A DNA stretch of 64,000 nt from positions 326,126 through 390,125 of the forward strand of contig CALRMX020000003.1 in the NCBI GenBank assembly GCA_943369355.1, written 5' to 3'. The stretch comes from UBA7662 sp943369355. Lineage in GTDB: Bacteria; Bacteroidota; Bacteroidia; UBA7662. The notes beneath the pieces were generated by a model. That model saw only the letters and a list, made by a program, of their open reading frames with translations. It ran no database searches and was not told the origin of the DNA. Shown one piece after another: positions 26,143-35,337 of this stretch. Made by a program: the position numbers and the translations under genes. Numbering within the stretch: the first letter of the stretch is position 1; each line of letters opens with the position of its first letter.

Positions 26143-26619
26143 CTAGTACTTCTTAAACTGCCATTCCTGGACGAAATCAGGAAAGATTTGAGGAAACTTA
26201 AAACGAATGCTAAAGGTAGAATCGTTGATTTGATAAACCTTGGTTTTTACTTGTTCATCGTAAATGGTAAAACTCAAGGTGCTATCTCTTTCCTGGTACG
26301 ACCAATTTGTGGTATACAACCGAGGTTCGCCGGGTTCACAAAGTTGAAGCATTCGGTCAATCTCCAATTTGTTCTGCGCCTTAAACGAAAATTTATCGTC
26401 GTAGTCGCAGCTTTCAAGCATGATTTCATAAAAATTGAAGTTTTCACCCGTAGAAGGGTTTTTAGCTTCCCACGAAGCCAAGCGCCATGAGCTAGCCTGA
26501 ATACGCTGTTCGATTGTACGCTGGACCGGTACAGGAACGGGAGGAAGAATTTCGTCGTCTTTGCACGACACGGCCAAGGTTCCCATGAGGAAGATGGCAA
26601 GGATGGTTTTTACATGCAT
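26143..26619 (-). CDS. lipocalin-like lipoprotein, copy C of a tandem triplet
   Basis: 158-residue lipoprotein. The ATG at 26619 gives the signal MHVKTILAIFLMGTLAVSC (lipidated Cys19); the upstream start at 26649 would place ten residues before it. After a proline-rich linker (PPVPVPVQRT), the domain has SSWRLASWEAK, SCDYDDKFSF, LQLCEPGEP and TNWSYQERDS, matching copies A and B in order and spacing, although sequence identity is low. It may be the oldest diverged copy. A terminator follows it. Ligand and role are unknown. Confidence 0.72.
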   Translation of the reverse strand: MHVKTILAIFLMGTLAVSCKDDEILPPVPVPVQRTIEQRIQASSWRLASWEAKNPSTGENFNFYEIMLESCDYDDKFSFKAQNKLEIDRMLQLCEPGEPRLYTTNWSYQERDSTLSFTIYDEQVKTKVYQINDSTFSIRFKFPQIFPDFVQEWQFKKY

Positions 26620-26709
26620 TGTAGTTGGGTTTAAATACGAACCCAACACCTTGAATTTTGTGCCAACCGACTTAGCAGTTTACTACCAAAACATGACAAA
26701 AAACGACGA

Positions 26710-27075
26710 TTAGGTCTGATTTCCTTGACGCCTTTCGAATCCTCGGTTAATTCCTTCGAGCAGCGACTGCACGAAACTAAATAGAAGACTAAACCAAAAT
26801 GCCGCCCAAAAGCCATCTACCTTAAAAGCAGGCACCAGTTCACTGGCGATGAGAATTATCACGGCATTAATCACCAATAAAAATAGCCCAAAAGAAAAAA
26901 GTGTAATGGGAATGGTTAGCAAGATGAGTAAAGGCTTGAGTAACGCATTCAGCGCTACAAGAACCAGAGCTACCAATACCCCTGTTAAAAAATCATCGAC
27001 ATGAACCCCCGGTAGCAGCCATTCGCTAATCATTACGGCCATAGCCGCCATAATCAATTGGGCTAATTGTTTCAT
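26710..27075 (-). CDS. four-transmembrane holin-like family protein (PF04020 type)
   Basis: 121-residue membrane protein with four hydrophobic segments, about 5-20, 28-48, 52-80 and 88-108. The glycine/leucine-rich run ALNALLKPLLILLTIPIT and VINAVIILIASELVP match the Phage_holin_4_2 (YvlD) family, found widely in chromosomes. Despite the family name there is no phage context here and no lysis role is shown. Its ATG overlaps the stop of the upstream nuclease gene (ATGA), so the two are translated together. Function is unknown. Confidence 0.8.
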   Translation of the reverse strand: MKQLAQLIMAAMAVMISEWLLPGVHVDDFLTGVLVALVLVALNALLKPLLILLTIPITLFSFGLFLLVINAVIILIASELVPAFKVDGFWAAFWFSLLFSFVQSLLEGINRGFERRQGNQT

Positions 27076-29090
27076 TCCTGTTGTATCACCATCAGTTTCT
27101 TCACCAATATGCTACCATCTGGGAATTGGGCTTTCCAAAAGTATATCCCCGACTGTAATCCATTCAATGGATATTGAATGCCCACTGTCGCACTTTCTGC
27201 CTTCAACGCAATTTTACCTCCTTGGCTATTGTACAATTCGGCAAATAGAGGTGCTACTCGACTTTCAAGCACAAGTTTGTCGTAATTGCCAATGGGATTG
27301 GGGTAGATTTTTACGCTCGACAACTGGTTATTGGGAATACTCACTAAACTCAAATCAAATTGAATGGGGCGTTGCTCATTACTTAAAGCAGAAATGCCTG
27401 CTGTTGAGGCTTCAACCGACCAAGTGGCGTCGACTGTGCCGCTTAAACCTTTCCCGATCAACGAATCGATTAATGAAGAATAAGCAACAGAAATAGACGT
27501 ATCGGTTCCTGCATTAAATGAAGCAATGATTTGCGAACCGCTGTTTTGCCGAATGATTAATCGGTATTGGAGTGCAGAGCTTACGTTAGAACTGCCTTGC
27601 CTCCAGCGGAAACTCAAGTTTTGGGGAGTAGCTGGGTCAAGCGCAATCTGGCTTCCAGCCCAAGGTAAAAGCAAAGCACCCATTTGTACCACCACCGAAC
27701 CTCCTGCAGCCACGAACACCACTTCCACTTGCTGTCCCATTATATTCGTGCTTCCCAATAAAGTATCGGTGAACGTGTTGCTTGTTCCTGAATAAGTGAG
27801 ATCGATTGTAGCTGATTCACCGGGAGCTATATTTAACGAACTATTGGCAACTGCTAGGTTTTGGCCAGTGGTTCTCAGATTGCTCAATTGGAGCTGCTGA
27901 TTGCCAGTATTCACCACTGCAACTTTATACACCACATTATTCGGAACCAAGCCTGTGAGTTGAACACGACTGTCGGCAAGGAGCATTGAAGTGCGAACAG
28001 GAGTGGTAGAGGTTGCCGATGCAAGATTATCAACACGGTCGATCAATTGAGGATAATCCACAAACGGGTTGCGGTTTCCTTGTTGAGAAAATACGCCGTT
28101 GTTCCTTCGAATAGCAATCGAATCAGGCGGATACATTTTCAACCAATCGCGTAGCGAACTTTCTTGTGCTTGGAGGTAACTCAATGCCACATTGGAATTA
28201 TTGTAATAGCGCACAGCATAATACAACATCGAGCTGGCTACCCTTCCTTTGTGAAAATCGCGAGGCTCAAAATAAACCGCGTCGGCCTTAGAACCACCTG
28301 TATAGGTCAAAGTAGGATTTGTCACCCAACGGAAAGGCTTATTGCCTCTTGCAGAATTGGTTGGTCCATCGGAAGGATACAAATGGTGTAAGTCGCTTTG
28401 CATAGGTTCAACGTCCGAACCTTGGCTCTGCGGCCAGGTATGCTCCGTATTCATCGAATAGGGAGCATTGTTGAGCGTGCCTGTATTTACCGGGTAATTT
28501 TCTATGGTACGTGCGGTGTATACACATTCGGTTTTATTCGTGGTACGTCCAGGTTCACGGCCATTCAGCTGCCAGTTGTCGAGCGTGCCAAACATATAAA
28601 TCCTACCGCTATTGTATCCTAGAGAATTGTAGCTCAACGCCAAGCGGGTATTTAAGGCCTGTTTTAAAGCTTGACCTTCCAAATTTTGTGTAGAGCTGTA
28701 ATAACTATTGCTGTAGGTGCCTTGACCGCGAACATCTAGGGTAACCGCCCCTTTGCCACCCGAATTCACAAAAAGTAATTCGCTATTATTCAGAAGATTG
28801 TGCTTCGGTTGAAAATAAACCTTCACCACCCGTTGCCCCCCTGCTGCTAGCGTAAATACACTATCCTGCACCCAAAATGGTCGGTTACCATAAAATGATG
28901 CAGGCACAACCGTGATGTTCATGGGTTGAGAAGAGCTATTGGTTAGGGTAACCGTTAAACTGTCTTTTTGTAATTCGTTGGTACTTGAAAATACCAATTG
29001 GCTTTGGCTTAGTTGTAGCGGATTTTGTGCTTGTGATGTACCGAATGCGATAAGGACAAACAGGGTAAGCAGGCGACTGATTTTCATCAT
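27072..29090 (-). CDS. T9SS-exported endonuclease I family nuclease
   Basis: 672-residue secreted nuclease. A signal peptide (1-21) is followed by an Ig-like region (~25-130) and an endonuclease I-like catalytic domain (~150-340), with the signature MNTEHTWPQSQGSD, HHLYPSDGPTNSARGNKPF and DFHKGRVASSMLYYAVRYYN. The histidine of EHTWPQS is the expected catalytic base. Further beta-sandwich regions follow, and the protein ends with a T9SS type A sorting domain (VKIYPNPIGNYDKLVLESR ... GIYFWKAQF). It likely degrades extracellular DNA for nutrient or biofilm purposes. Two ATGs open the gene (MMK). It overlaps the holin-like gene by 4 bp. Confidence 0.9.
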   Translation of the reverse strand: MMKISRLLTLFVLIAFGTSQAQNPLQLSQSQLVFSSTNELQKDSLTVTLTNSSSQPMNITVVPASFYGNRPFWVQDSVFTLAAGGQRVVKVYFQPKHNLLNNSELLFVNSGGKGAVTLDVRGQGTYSNSYYSSTQNLEGQALKQALNTRLALSYNSLGYNSGRIYMFGTLDNWQLNGREPGRTTNKTECVYTARTIENYPVNTGTLNNAPYSMNTEHTWPQSQGSDVEPMQSDLHHLYPSDGPTNSARGNKPFRWVTNPTLTYTGGSKADAVYFEPRDFHKGRVASSMLYYAVRYYNNSNVALSYLQAQESSLRDWLKMYPPDSIAIRRNNGVFSQQGNRNPFVDYPQLIDRVDNLASATSTTPVRTSMLLADSRVQLTGLVPNNVVYKVAVVNTGNQQLQLSNLRTTGQNLAVANSSLNIAPGESATIDLTYSGTSNTFTDTLLGSTNIMGQQVEVVFVAAGGSVVVQMGALLLPWAGSQIALDPATPQNLSFRWRQGSSNVSSALQYRLIIRQNSGSQIIASFNAGTDTSISVAYSSLIDSLIGKGLSGTVDATWSVEASTAGISALSNEQRPIQFDLSLVSIPNNQLSSVKIYPNPIGNYDKLVLESRVAPLFAELYNSQGGKIALKAESATVGIQYPLNGLQSGIYFWKAQFPDGSILVKKLMVIQQE

Positions 29091-29194
29091 AATACGGCAA
29101 AGCTAAAACCTTAAAATGAAACCTACGTTATTCGCATCAAAGAAGACCGTAAAGGTTTTTTTAGTATAATTGATATTCGAACTTGAAAGCATCT

Positions 29195-32173
29195 ATGTAT
29201 AATCCACTTAAAAGACTTGTTTTAGCTTCTTTAGTGCTCATTTCAGCACTTCAAATCGGCTTTGCGCACGATGGTAGCGACAAAGAAGTACGGTATGTTA
29301 AACAAACCCAACTATTCGACGAAGCTTGGCAAGCTCAACTTCGAGAACGCAAGGCTTGGAAAGAATTTTTAAATCGCCACCCTCGTTGGTCGGTGCATTT
29401 CAACGAATCTAATCAAAAGCCTCACCGTGCCTTCGGCGACCCGATTTACCTTTCGTCGTCGACCGATCCTGTACAAGCGGTACGTAATTTTGTGAACGAA
29501 GAACTTGCACTTTTCGACATTCCGATGGCCAATTTGCAACTGCAAGGCACCCATCGCTCCGAAAAATACACCTTTGTTAATTTCACACAATACCACGAAG
29601 GGCTAGAAATCATCAACAGCAGACTAACCTTTAAGTTGAGTTCAAAAGGTGAGTTGATTCTTTTTGGAGCAGATGTATTCAATAACATTCAACTCTCTTC
29701 ACAAGCCAATATTCAAGCAGATGCTGCCATTTCTTCAGCAGTAGCTGGCCTTGAATTGATAAAAACCAACCGGGTTGAACCAGCTTTACGCGTACTGGCA
29801 ATTCCCAAAGGCCGTCATTACGACTTCCATTTAGTATACACCGTAGTATCCGAAGGGGTTGACGAGCACGACAACAATATGCCTACGCGTTTCATTTCTT
29901 TGGTAGATGCGCACACAGGCGTTGTATTGTCACGTCACAATGAAGTGGTACAAATAGCCCCATCGAATGGGTCATTTGTTGTAAAAGGAACAATTTTCCC
30001 AACACATCTTCTCAATCCGTCAGCAGTTTACACTTTACCCTATATCCGCGTTGTAGTTGACGGAACTCCCAGCTTCACCAATCTCGAAGGTGGCCTAACA
30101 ATTAACGGCCCTTTCCCAAAAAATGCCACCCTTTCACTCGAAGGTCGTTGGTCGAAAGTGGTTTCGGGCAATTCTGCCAATATCACTCCTACATTTACCA
30201 CTAGCATCACTGCCGCTACCGACTCTGTGTTGTTCGACGGCCAAGGCACTTCTCCGGATATAGCATCGATTCGTCACATTTCGGCCTACTACCACACCAG
30301 TATTGTACACGACTACATGAAGTCGTTCTTACCCAACTTCACGGCGCTCGACTTTCCGTTAACCACGCGCGTCGACCGTACCGATGGAACATGTAACGCC
30401 TTTTTTAATGGCAACTCCATTAATTTTTACACCACAGCAGGTGGTTGTAATGCGCTTTCACAGGTTGCCGATGTGATTTATCACGAATATGGCCATGCCA
30501 TTACCAATTATTTCTACGATGCCTTGGGTCAAAACTTCCAAAATGGCGCCATGGGGGAAGGTTATTCCGACATCTATGCCATCACGTTGACCAATAATCC
30601 TGTTTTAGGTGTAGGTTTTACAAACACACCTACTCAAGTTATCCGCCGATACGACATCAATCCGAAAATATTCCCACAGAACCTAGTTGGCCAAGTGCAT
30701 GCCGATGGTGAAATCATTTGCGGAGCATGGTGGCGCACCGCCAACAACATCGGGTCGCGACAAACGCAGATGCAGATTCTCTCCGAAGCCATGTACGGGT
30801 TGCCGAATGCACCGAATGGTCAAGAGGGTCAGTTGTATACCGATATTCTCATCGATGCGCTGCAAGCCGATGATAACGACAATGACCTCACGAATGGGAC
30901 ACCCAATATGACGTCGATCATTTCGGCCTTCGCGTTTCATGGAATTCGTTTGCTCACCAACGTTAGCTTCAATTACTCGCAACAAGCCGACGCACAACCC
31001 AATGTTGGAATTCCTTTCAGTGTGAATGTAAATATTCAACCACCCCTCGACGCATTCCTCGATTCGGTACAACTTGTTTACACGGTAAATGCCAGCACTG
31101 TACGAAATGTAGTAGCATTAAGTAAAGCAGGAAACACCTACACGGGTAATATACCTTCTCAAGCTCCCGGCACCATTCTACGCTATTATTTCCGACTCAA
31201 AGATGTTGGTGGAGCAGTATCGGGTTCACAGCCCAGAAATGCCGAGAATTCAAGTGATCCAGCATTGCCCTACAATATGCTTGTGGGCTTTGTAGAATAC
31301 GATCGCGACGATGTAGAAGATACCTCTGCGACACTTGCCAATTGGACGTTAGGCCTGGCTACTGATAATGCCACGGCAGGTCGCTGGCAAGCGGCAGTAC
31401 CTATCCCGTCGTTCGCAACTCCCGGCGACCCCAGCACCATTACCGCACCCGGCACCAATGCTACACCAGGAGGGACCATGTGCTTCGTCACACAAAATGC
31501 CAGCTCGGCCAATAGCTCTGTAGGCAGTGCCGATGTAGATGGCGGTAGAACCAATTTGGTTACTCCTAATTTTGATTTAAGCTTATACAGCAATCCTGTG
31601 ATTAGCTACCAACGGTGGTACACCAACGAAACCGGAACCAATCCCAATTCTGACTTCTGGGAGGTTTATATCTCCAACAATGGTTCTACTTGGAGGCGCA
31701 TTGAACGTACAGTACATAGTGATAGAAGTTGGAGAAGAAACGTCATCCGCGTGGCCGATCACGTACAGCCCAATGCAACTGTGCAACTAAGATTCCTAGC
31801 GCAAGACCCGACAGTGACCGGTCAGCCTAGCTCCGGTGGCAGCATAGTTGAAGCTGCGATCGACGATATCGTCATCTGGGACATTGCTCCGGCTGCTTCT
31901 GTGGCAAAGACCGACAATTTGAATAACCTAGTTGTGTATCCAAACCCTGCAGCCAATACTGCTTATCTGAAATTTGAACTCACCAAAAGCTCAGAAGTTC
32001 AAATTAGAATTTTGAATACTATGGGGCAGATCGTTCAAACCTTAGCGCCAGCTTTATTGGATGCCGGTAAAAACGAAATCGAACTTTCATTAGCTTCATT
32101 AGCTACTGGCCTCTATTTCGTAGAGTTGCAAAACGGCGAAGGCAAACAGATGATTCGTTTACAGCATTATTGA
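29195..32173 (+). CDS. T9SS-exported M36 (fungalysin-like) metallopeptidase
   Basis: 992-residue secreted zinc protease. Signal peptide 1-23, then a fungalysin/thermolysin-type propeptide (about 55-230). The catalytic domain has the zinc motif HEYGH within YHEYGHAITNYFYDA and, about 25 residues on, the third ligand Glu in GAMGEGYSDIYAIT. A region with NWTLGLATDNATAGRW and later FWEVYISNNGSTWRRI looks like a jelly-roll or MAM-like domain, and the end is a T9SS type A tail (VVYPNPAANTAYLKF ... GLYFVELQNGEG). The ATG at 29195 is preferred to the TTG at 29183. It should digest external proteins. A terminator follows. Confidence 0.92.
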   Translation: MYNPLKRLVLASLVLISALQIGFAHDGSDKEVRYVKQTQLFDEAWQAQLRERKAWKEFLNRHPRWSVHFNESNQKPHRAFGDPIYLSSSTDPVQAVRNFVNEELALFDIPMANLQLQGTHRSEKYTFVNFTQYHEGLEIINSRLTFKLSSKGELILFGADVFNNIQLSSQANIQADAAISSAVAGLELIKTNRVEPALRVLAIPKGRHYDFHLVYTVVSEGVDEHDNNMPTRFISLVDAHTGVVLSRHNEVVQIAPSNGSFVVKGTIFPTHLLNPSAVYTLPYIRVVVDGTPSFTNLEGGLTINGPFPKNATLSLEGRWSKVVSGNSANITPTFTTSITAATDSVLFDGQGTSPDIASIRHISAYYHTSIVHDYMKSFLPNFTALDFPLTTRVDRTDGTCNAFFNGNSINFYTTAGGCNALSQVADVIYHEYGHAITNYFYDALGQNFQNGAMGEGYSDIYAITLTNNPVLGVGFTNTPTQVIRRYDINPKIFPQNLVGQVHADGEIICGAWWRTANNIGSRQTQMQILSEAMYGLPNAPNGQEGQLYTDILIDALQADDNDNDLTNGTPNMTSIISAFAFHGIRLLTNVSFNYSQQADAQPNVGIPFSVNVNIQPPLDAFLDSVQLVYTVNASTVRNVVALSKAGNTYTGNIPSQAPGTILRYYFRLKDVGGAVSGSQPRNAENSSDPALPYNMLVGFVEYDRDDVEDTSATLANWTLGLATDNATAGRWQAAVPIPSFATPGDPSTITAPGTNATPGGTMCFVTQNASSANSSVGSADVDGGRTNLVTPNFDLSLYSNPVISYQRWYTNETGTNPNSDFWEVYISNNGSTWRRIERTVHSDRSWRRNVIRVADHVQPNATVQLRFLAQDPTVTGQPSSGGSIVEAAIDDIVIWDIAPAASVAKTDNLNNLVVYPNPAANTAYLKFELTKSSEVQIRILNTMGQIVQTLAPALLDAGKNEIELSLASLATGLYFVELQNGEGKQMIRLQHY

Positions 32174-32193
32174 TATTCATTTATCTCATTGAA

Positions 32194-32224
32194 AAAGCGC
32201 TTGTAGTACCCCTACAAGCGCTTT
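32194..32224 (+). terminator. rho-independent terminator after the M36 gene
   Basis: Perfect 13-bp stem AAAGCGCTTGTAG (32194-32206), loop TACCC, CTACAAGCGCTTT (32212-32224), then CTATTTTT. It lies just before the pheT promoter element. Confidence 0.92.
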
Positions 32225-32231
32225 CTATTTT

Positions 32232-32239
32232 TAACTTTG
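32232..32239 (+). promoter_or_regulatory. -7 promoter element of pheT
   Basis: TAACTTTG matches TAnnTTTG exactly, in the 20 bp between the preceding terminator and the pheT ATG (32244). The usual TTTG at -33 is not present, because the hairpin occupies that place. The leader would be very short. Confidence 0.45.
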
Positions 32240-32243
32240 GCAC

Positions 32244-34661
32244 ATGAAAATCTCGTATAACTGGTTAAGCACTTACCTCGATATGAACATTCCACTACGT
32301 GAATGTTTAACCGTCTTAACCGAAATAGGCCTCGAAGTAGATGGATACACAAAAATAGGTCAAGACCCAGCTCAACTACAGGGACTTGTTGTAGGAGAAG
32401 TTTTAAGCTGTGAGCAACATCCAAATGCCGATAAACTCAAACTTACCACGGTAACTACCGATGGAGAAAACAGATGGTCTATCGTTTGTGGCGCTCCTAA
32501 CGTGGCAAAAGGTCAGAAAGTGATTGTTGCTCCAGTAGGCTGCACACTCTATCCTTTGAAAGGTGAGCCTTTTCAAATAAAAGAAGCCAAAATACGCGGT
32601 GAATTGTCGCAGGGCATGTTGTGTGCCGAAGATGAAATAGGGATTGGTGAAAGCCACGACGGAATTATTGTTCTGGATAGTTCTACAAAGATTGGTGCAC
32701 CGGCTACTTCAATTTTTCAACTCGAACTAGATTTTGAAATAGAAATAGGGCTTACGCCAAACCGAACAGATGCCATTTCGCATTACGGAGTAGCGCGTGA
32801 TTTGGCAGCCTACTACCGCAAAAAAGCAGTATTTCCGAATACTGACCTTCCAACGATAGTTGAAAACAATGAAAATCTCGTTGAAGTAACTATTCTCGAC
32901 CCTGCCGGCTGCAGCCGATTTAGTGGCGTAAGTATATCAGGAGTTAAAATTGGACCTTCGCCCAAATGGCTACAAGATCGTTTAAAAGCCATCGGGCATA
33001 ATCCAATTAATAATGTAGTGGACGTGACCAATTTTGTCATGTTCGAAATGGGCCAACCGCTGCACGCATATGATTTGAGACAAATTATTAGCAATCAAAT
33101 CAACGTTCGTTTTGCAAAAAAGGACGAAAAAATCACACTACTCAACAAGCAAGAATATCAGTTAAGTCCATCCAACTTACTCATATGCGATGCGCAAAAA
33201 GCAATGGGTGTAGCTGGAGTGATGGGTGGTATACACGACTCTATTCAGGCCGATACCACACAGGTATTTCTTGAAAGCGCATGTTTTAATGCTTCTGTCA
33301 TACGAAAAAGCAGCAAGCTATTGGGTATCAAAAGTGATGCCTCTTACCGCTTCGAACGAGGTACCGACCCCGATATCACCCTTGCTGCATTGAAGCGAGC
33401 CGCCAGCCTAATCATCGAAGTTGCAGGAGGAAAATTGAGCTCAACATGGGTTGATGTAATTGCCGAACAAGCTCCAGAGAAAGAAATGCACCTCCTCTAT
33501 GCCAATTTCGACAAGATCATTGGCAAAAAAATCAAGCGCGAAACCATTAAAGAAATTTTGAATTGTCTCGATTTCAAAATTATAGACGATTACTCCGACG
33601 CACTAACCGTTATCGCCCCCAACTACCGCATCGACGTGACGCGTGAGATAGATGTTATTGAAGAAGTATTGAGAATATACGGTATCAATAAAATCGATAA
33701 TGGCGAAGAGATCAGGTATAATCGCGCTTATCCGCTTAGGCAGCACAAAAACGATTGGCAACAAACCTTATCCGATCAGCTCGTGGCATTGGGGTATACC
33801 GAAATCATGAATCTGAGTTTTATCGGGGATAAGCAACTCGATCATCTTCCGGCACTTAAAGGCAATGAAATTCGTGTGCTCAACCCCGTTAACGACGAAG
33901 TTCCTGTGCTACGCCCAAGTTTATTGTTCAATGGACTTCAATCCATACAGTACAACTTGAACCGGAAAACAAGTGACTTACATCTTTTCGAATTTGGAAA
34001 AGTATACTTCAAACAAAATAAGTCGAGGGTTGAGCAAGAAATGATGGCACTGTGGGTTACTGGAGCGCAGCACGAAGAAAGTTGGTATTCCAAACCTAAA
34101 AAAACCGACTTCTACCATTCCCATGCAGCTTTAAGAACTATACTCCAGAGGACCTCACTTTTGTCGGCTTGCAAGGTAAAAGAAAGTGCGAACGAACTGT
34201 TTAAATATGGACTTTGCTACACCTTAAACGGTAAGATGCTTGCACAAATCGGTAGTGTATCTCAAAAAATACTAAAGTCATATGACATCAGGCAGGAGGT
34301 GTATTACATCGAAATTGATTGGTCATTACTCACCCGTTCAATTTCAGGAAAAACCCTCCAGGTAACTGAGTTGAGCCGCTATCCCGGCGTAAGACGCGAT
34401 TTAGCGTTGGTCATTGATAAATCGGTCAGGTACAAACAATTGGAAGATTTAGCCCGTGAAACCGTTGGAGAGTTGTTGACAGAAGTGAATCTCTTCGATG
34501 TGTACGAAGGTGACAAGATTGGATTAGCCAAAAGATCATATGCTATGAGTTTCTTTTTCCAAGATTCGACCAAAACCATGAACGAGTCAGAGATTGAAGC
34601 CGTGATGAAAAAATTAATGACTAAATTTGAAACGACTTTAGCCGCAACTGTGCGTCAATAA
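32244..34661 (+). CDS. pheT: phenylalanine--tRNA ligase beta subunit
   Basis: Charges tRNA-Phe as an alpha2beta2 enzyme; the beta subunit carries the tRNA contacts and editing site. The 805-residue length is typical. The N-terminus (MKISYNWLSTYLDMNIPL) and a tRNA-binding domain at ~40-150 with GEVLSCEQHPNADKLKL are clear; B3/B4, B5 and the anticodon-binding ferredoxin-like C-terminal domain (ELSRYPGVRRDLALVIDKSV) follow. pheS is not in the window, so the subunits are encoded apart. Genes downstream run pheT, coiled-coil protein, zapA, rny on one strand, an order common in Bacteroidota. Confidence 0.97.
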   Translation: MKISYNWLSTYLDMNIPLRECLTVLTEIGLEVDGYTKIGQDPAQLQGLVVGEVLSCEQHPNADKLKLTTVTTDGENRWSIVCGAPNVAKGQKVIVAPVGCTLYPLKGEPFQIKEAKIRGELSQGMLCAEDEIGIGESHDGIIVLDSSTKIGAPATSIFQLELDFEIEIGLTPNRTDAISHYGVARDLAAYYRKKAVFPNTDLPTIVENNENLVEVTILDPAGCSRFSGVSISGVKIGPSPKWLQDRLKAIGHNPINNVVDVTNFVMFEMGQPLHAYDLRQIISNQINVRFAKKDEKITLLNKQEYQLSPSNLLICDAQKAMGVAGVMGGIHDSIQADTTQVFLESACFNASVIRKSSKLLGIKSDASYRFERGTDPDITLAALKRAASLIIEVAGGKLSSTWVDVIAEQAPEKEMHLLYANFDKIIGKKIKRETIKEILNCLDFKIIDDYSDALTVIAPNYRIDVTREIDVIEEVLRIYGINKIDNGEEIRYNRAYPLRQHKNDWQQTLSDQLVALGYTEIMNLSFIGDKQLDHLPALKGNEIRVLNPVNDEVPVLRPSLLFNGLQSIQYNLNRKTSDLHLFEFGKVYFKQNKSRVEQEMMALWVTGAQHEESWYSKPKKTDFYHSHAALRTILQRTSLLSACKVKESANELFKYGLCYTLNGKMLAQIGSVSQKILKSYDIRQEVYYIEIDWSLLTRSISGKTLQVTELSRYPGVRRDLALVIDKSVRYKQLEDLARETVGELLTEVNLFDVYEGDKIGLAKRSYAMSFFFQDSTKTMNESEIEAVMKKLMTKFETTLAATVRQ

Positions 34662-34665
34662 ACTC

Positions 34666-34962
34666 ATGAGTACTTCGCTTTTCATTCAACAACTAGATTT
34701 TATCAAGCAGAGGGTGAGCCGTTTGCAAAAAAGAAATCTAACGTTGGAAGAAAATAATGCTGCATTGAAAGAGAAGAACACGGTTCTTCAACTTCAATTG
34801 CAGGAAGCAAAAAAGCTCATTGCAGAACTTGAAGCTCAGAAAAAACTCCTTAAAATCACGAACGGACTTAGTCAAGACCCTCGTGCAAGACAGGAAGCCA
34901 AGCTGAAGATCAATGAATTTATAAAGGAAATCGATAAATGTATTGCGCTAATGAATGATTAG
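34666..34962 (+). CDS. small coiled-coil protein between pheT and zapA
   Basis: 98-residue soluble protein, mostly one coiled coil: LQKRNLTLEENNAALKEKN and LQLQLQEAKKLIAELEAQKK show heptad spacing of Leu and Ile, followed by a short helical end (INEFIKEIDKCIALMND). It begins 4 bp after pheT and ends 28 bp before the zapA ATG. The position before zapA is kept across Bacteroidota, so a cell-division role as a ZapA partner (in the manner of ZapB) is an inference. No enzymatic motif is visible. Confidence 0.8.
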   Translation: MSTSLFIQQLDFIKQRVSRLQKRNLTLEENNAALKEKNTVLQLQLQEAKKLIAELEAQKKLLKITNGLSQDPRARQEAKLKINEFIKEIDKCIALMND

Positions 34963-34990
34963 TGGCAGGCAGACGACTCGAATCCAAGCA

Positions 34991-35290
34991 ATGGGACAAA
35001 TAAACATCAAGATCAACATAGGCGACAGGACTTACCCCCTCGTCGTAGATCAAACCGAAGAACCACGCCTCCGGGAGGCAGAGCGTGTTTTGACTGAAAA
35101 ATATAAGGAATACGCTACGGCATATCCTGCTGCCGATAAACAAGATCACTTGGCGATGGCAGCCTTGTTTATAGCAAATTCGTTGGTTTCTATCGATGGT
35201 AAATCGAAATCGGAAATGGACGAACTAGCCATTCGGTTACGTGAATTAGAGCAAATGCTCGACACCACTTTGTCTCAACAAACGGATTAA
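34991..35290 (+). CDS. zapA: cell division protein ZapA
   Basis: 99-residue FtsZ-bundling protein of the divisome. The ATG at 34991 gives the standard start MGQINIKINIGDRTYPLVVD; the ATG at 34955 would add twelve unconserved residues and overlap the upstream gene. The N-terminal beta part is followed by LREAERVLTEKYKEYA and a long helix (SEMDELAIRLRELEQMLDTT) that mediates dimer and tetramer formation. It should act at the Z-ring in the cytosol. Confidence 0.92.
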   Translation: MGQINIKINIGDRTYPLVVDQTEEPRLREAERVLTEKYKEYATAYPAADKQDHLAMAALFIANSLVSIDGKSKSEMDELAIRLRELEQMLDTTLSQQTD

Positions 35291-35301
35291 TCGTCTTCTG
35301 C

Positions 35302-35309
35302 TACATTTG
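35302..35309 (+). promoter_or_regulatory. possible -7 promoter element for rny
   Basis: TACATTTG matches TAnnTTTG exactly and lies 28 bp before the rny ATG at 35338. No clear -33 TTTG is at the right distance. It may give rny its own transcript in addition to read-through from pheT. Confidence 0.35.
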
Positions 35310-35337
35310 ACATTGGCCGTCAACGTGTAAAGAAGTT

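Noticed and set aside
26710..27075. Prophage or lysis cassette because of the holin-like family name
   Set aside because: No other phage gene is near; the PF04020 family is common in ordinary chromosomes.
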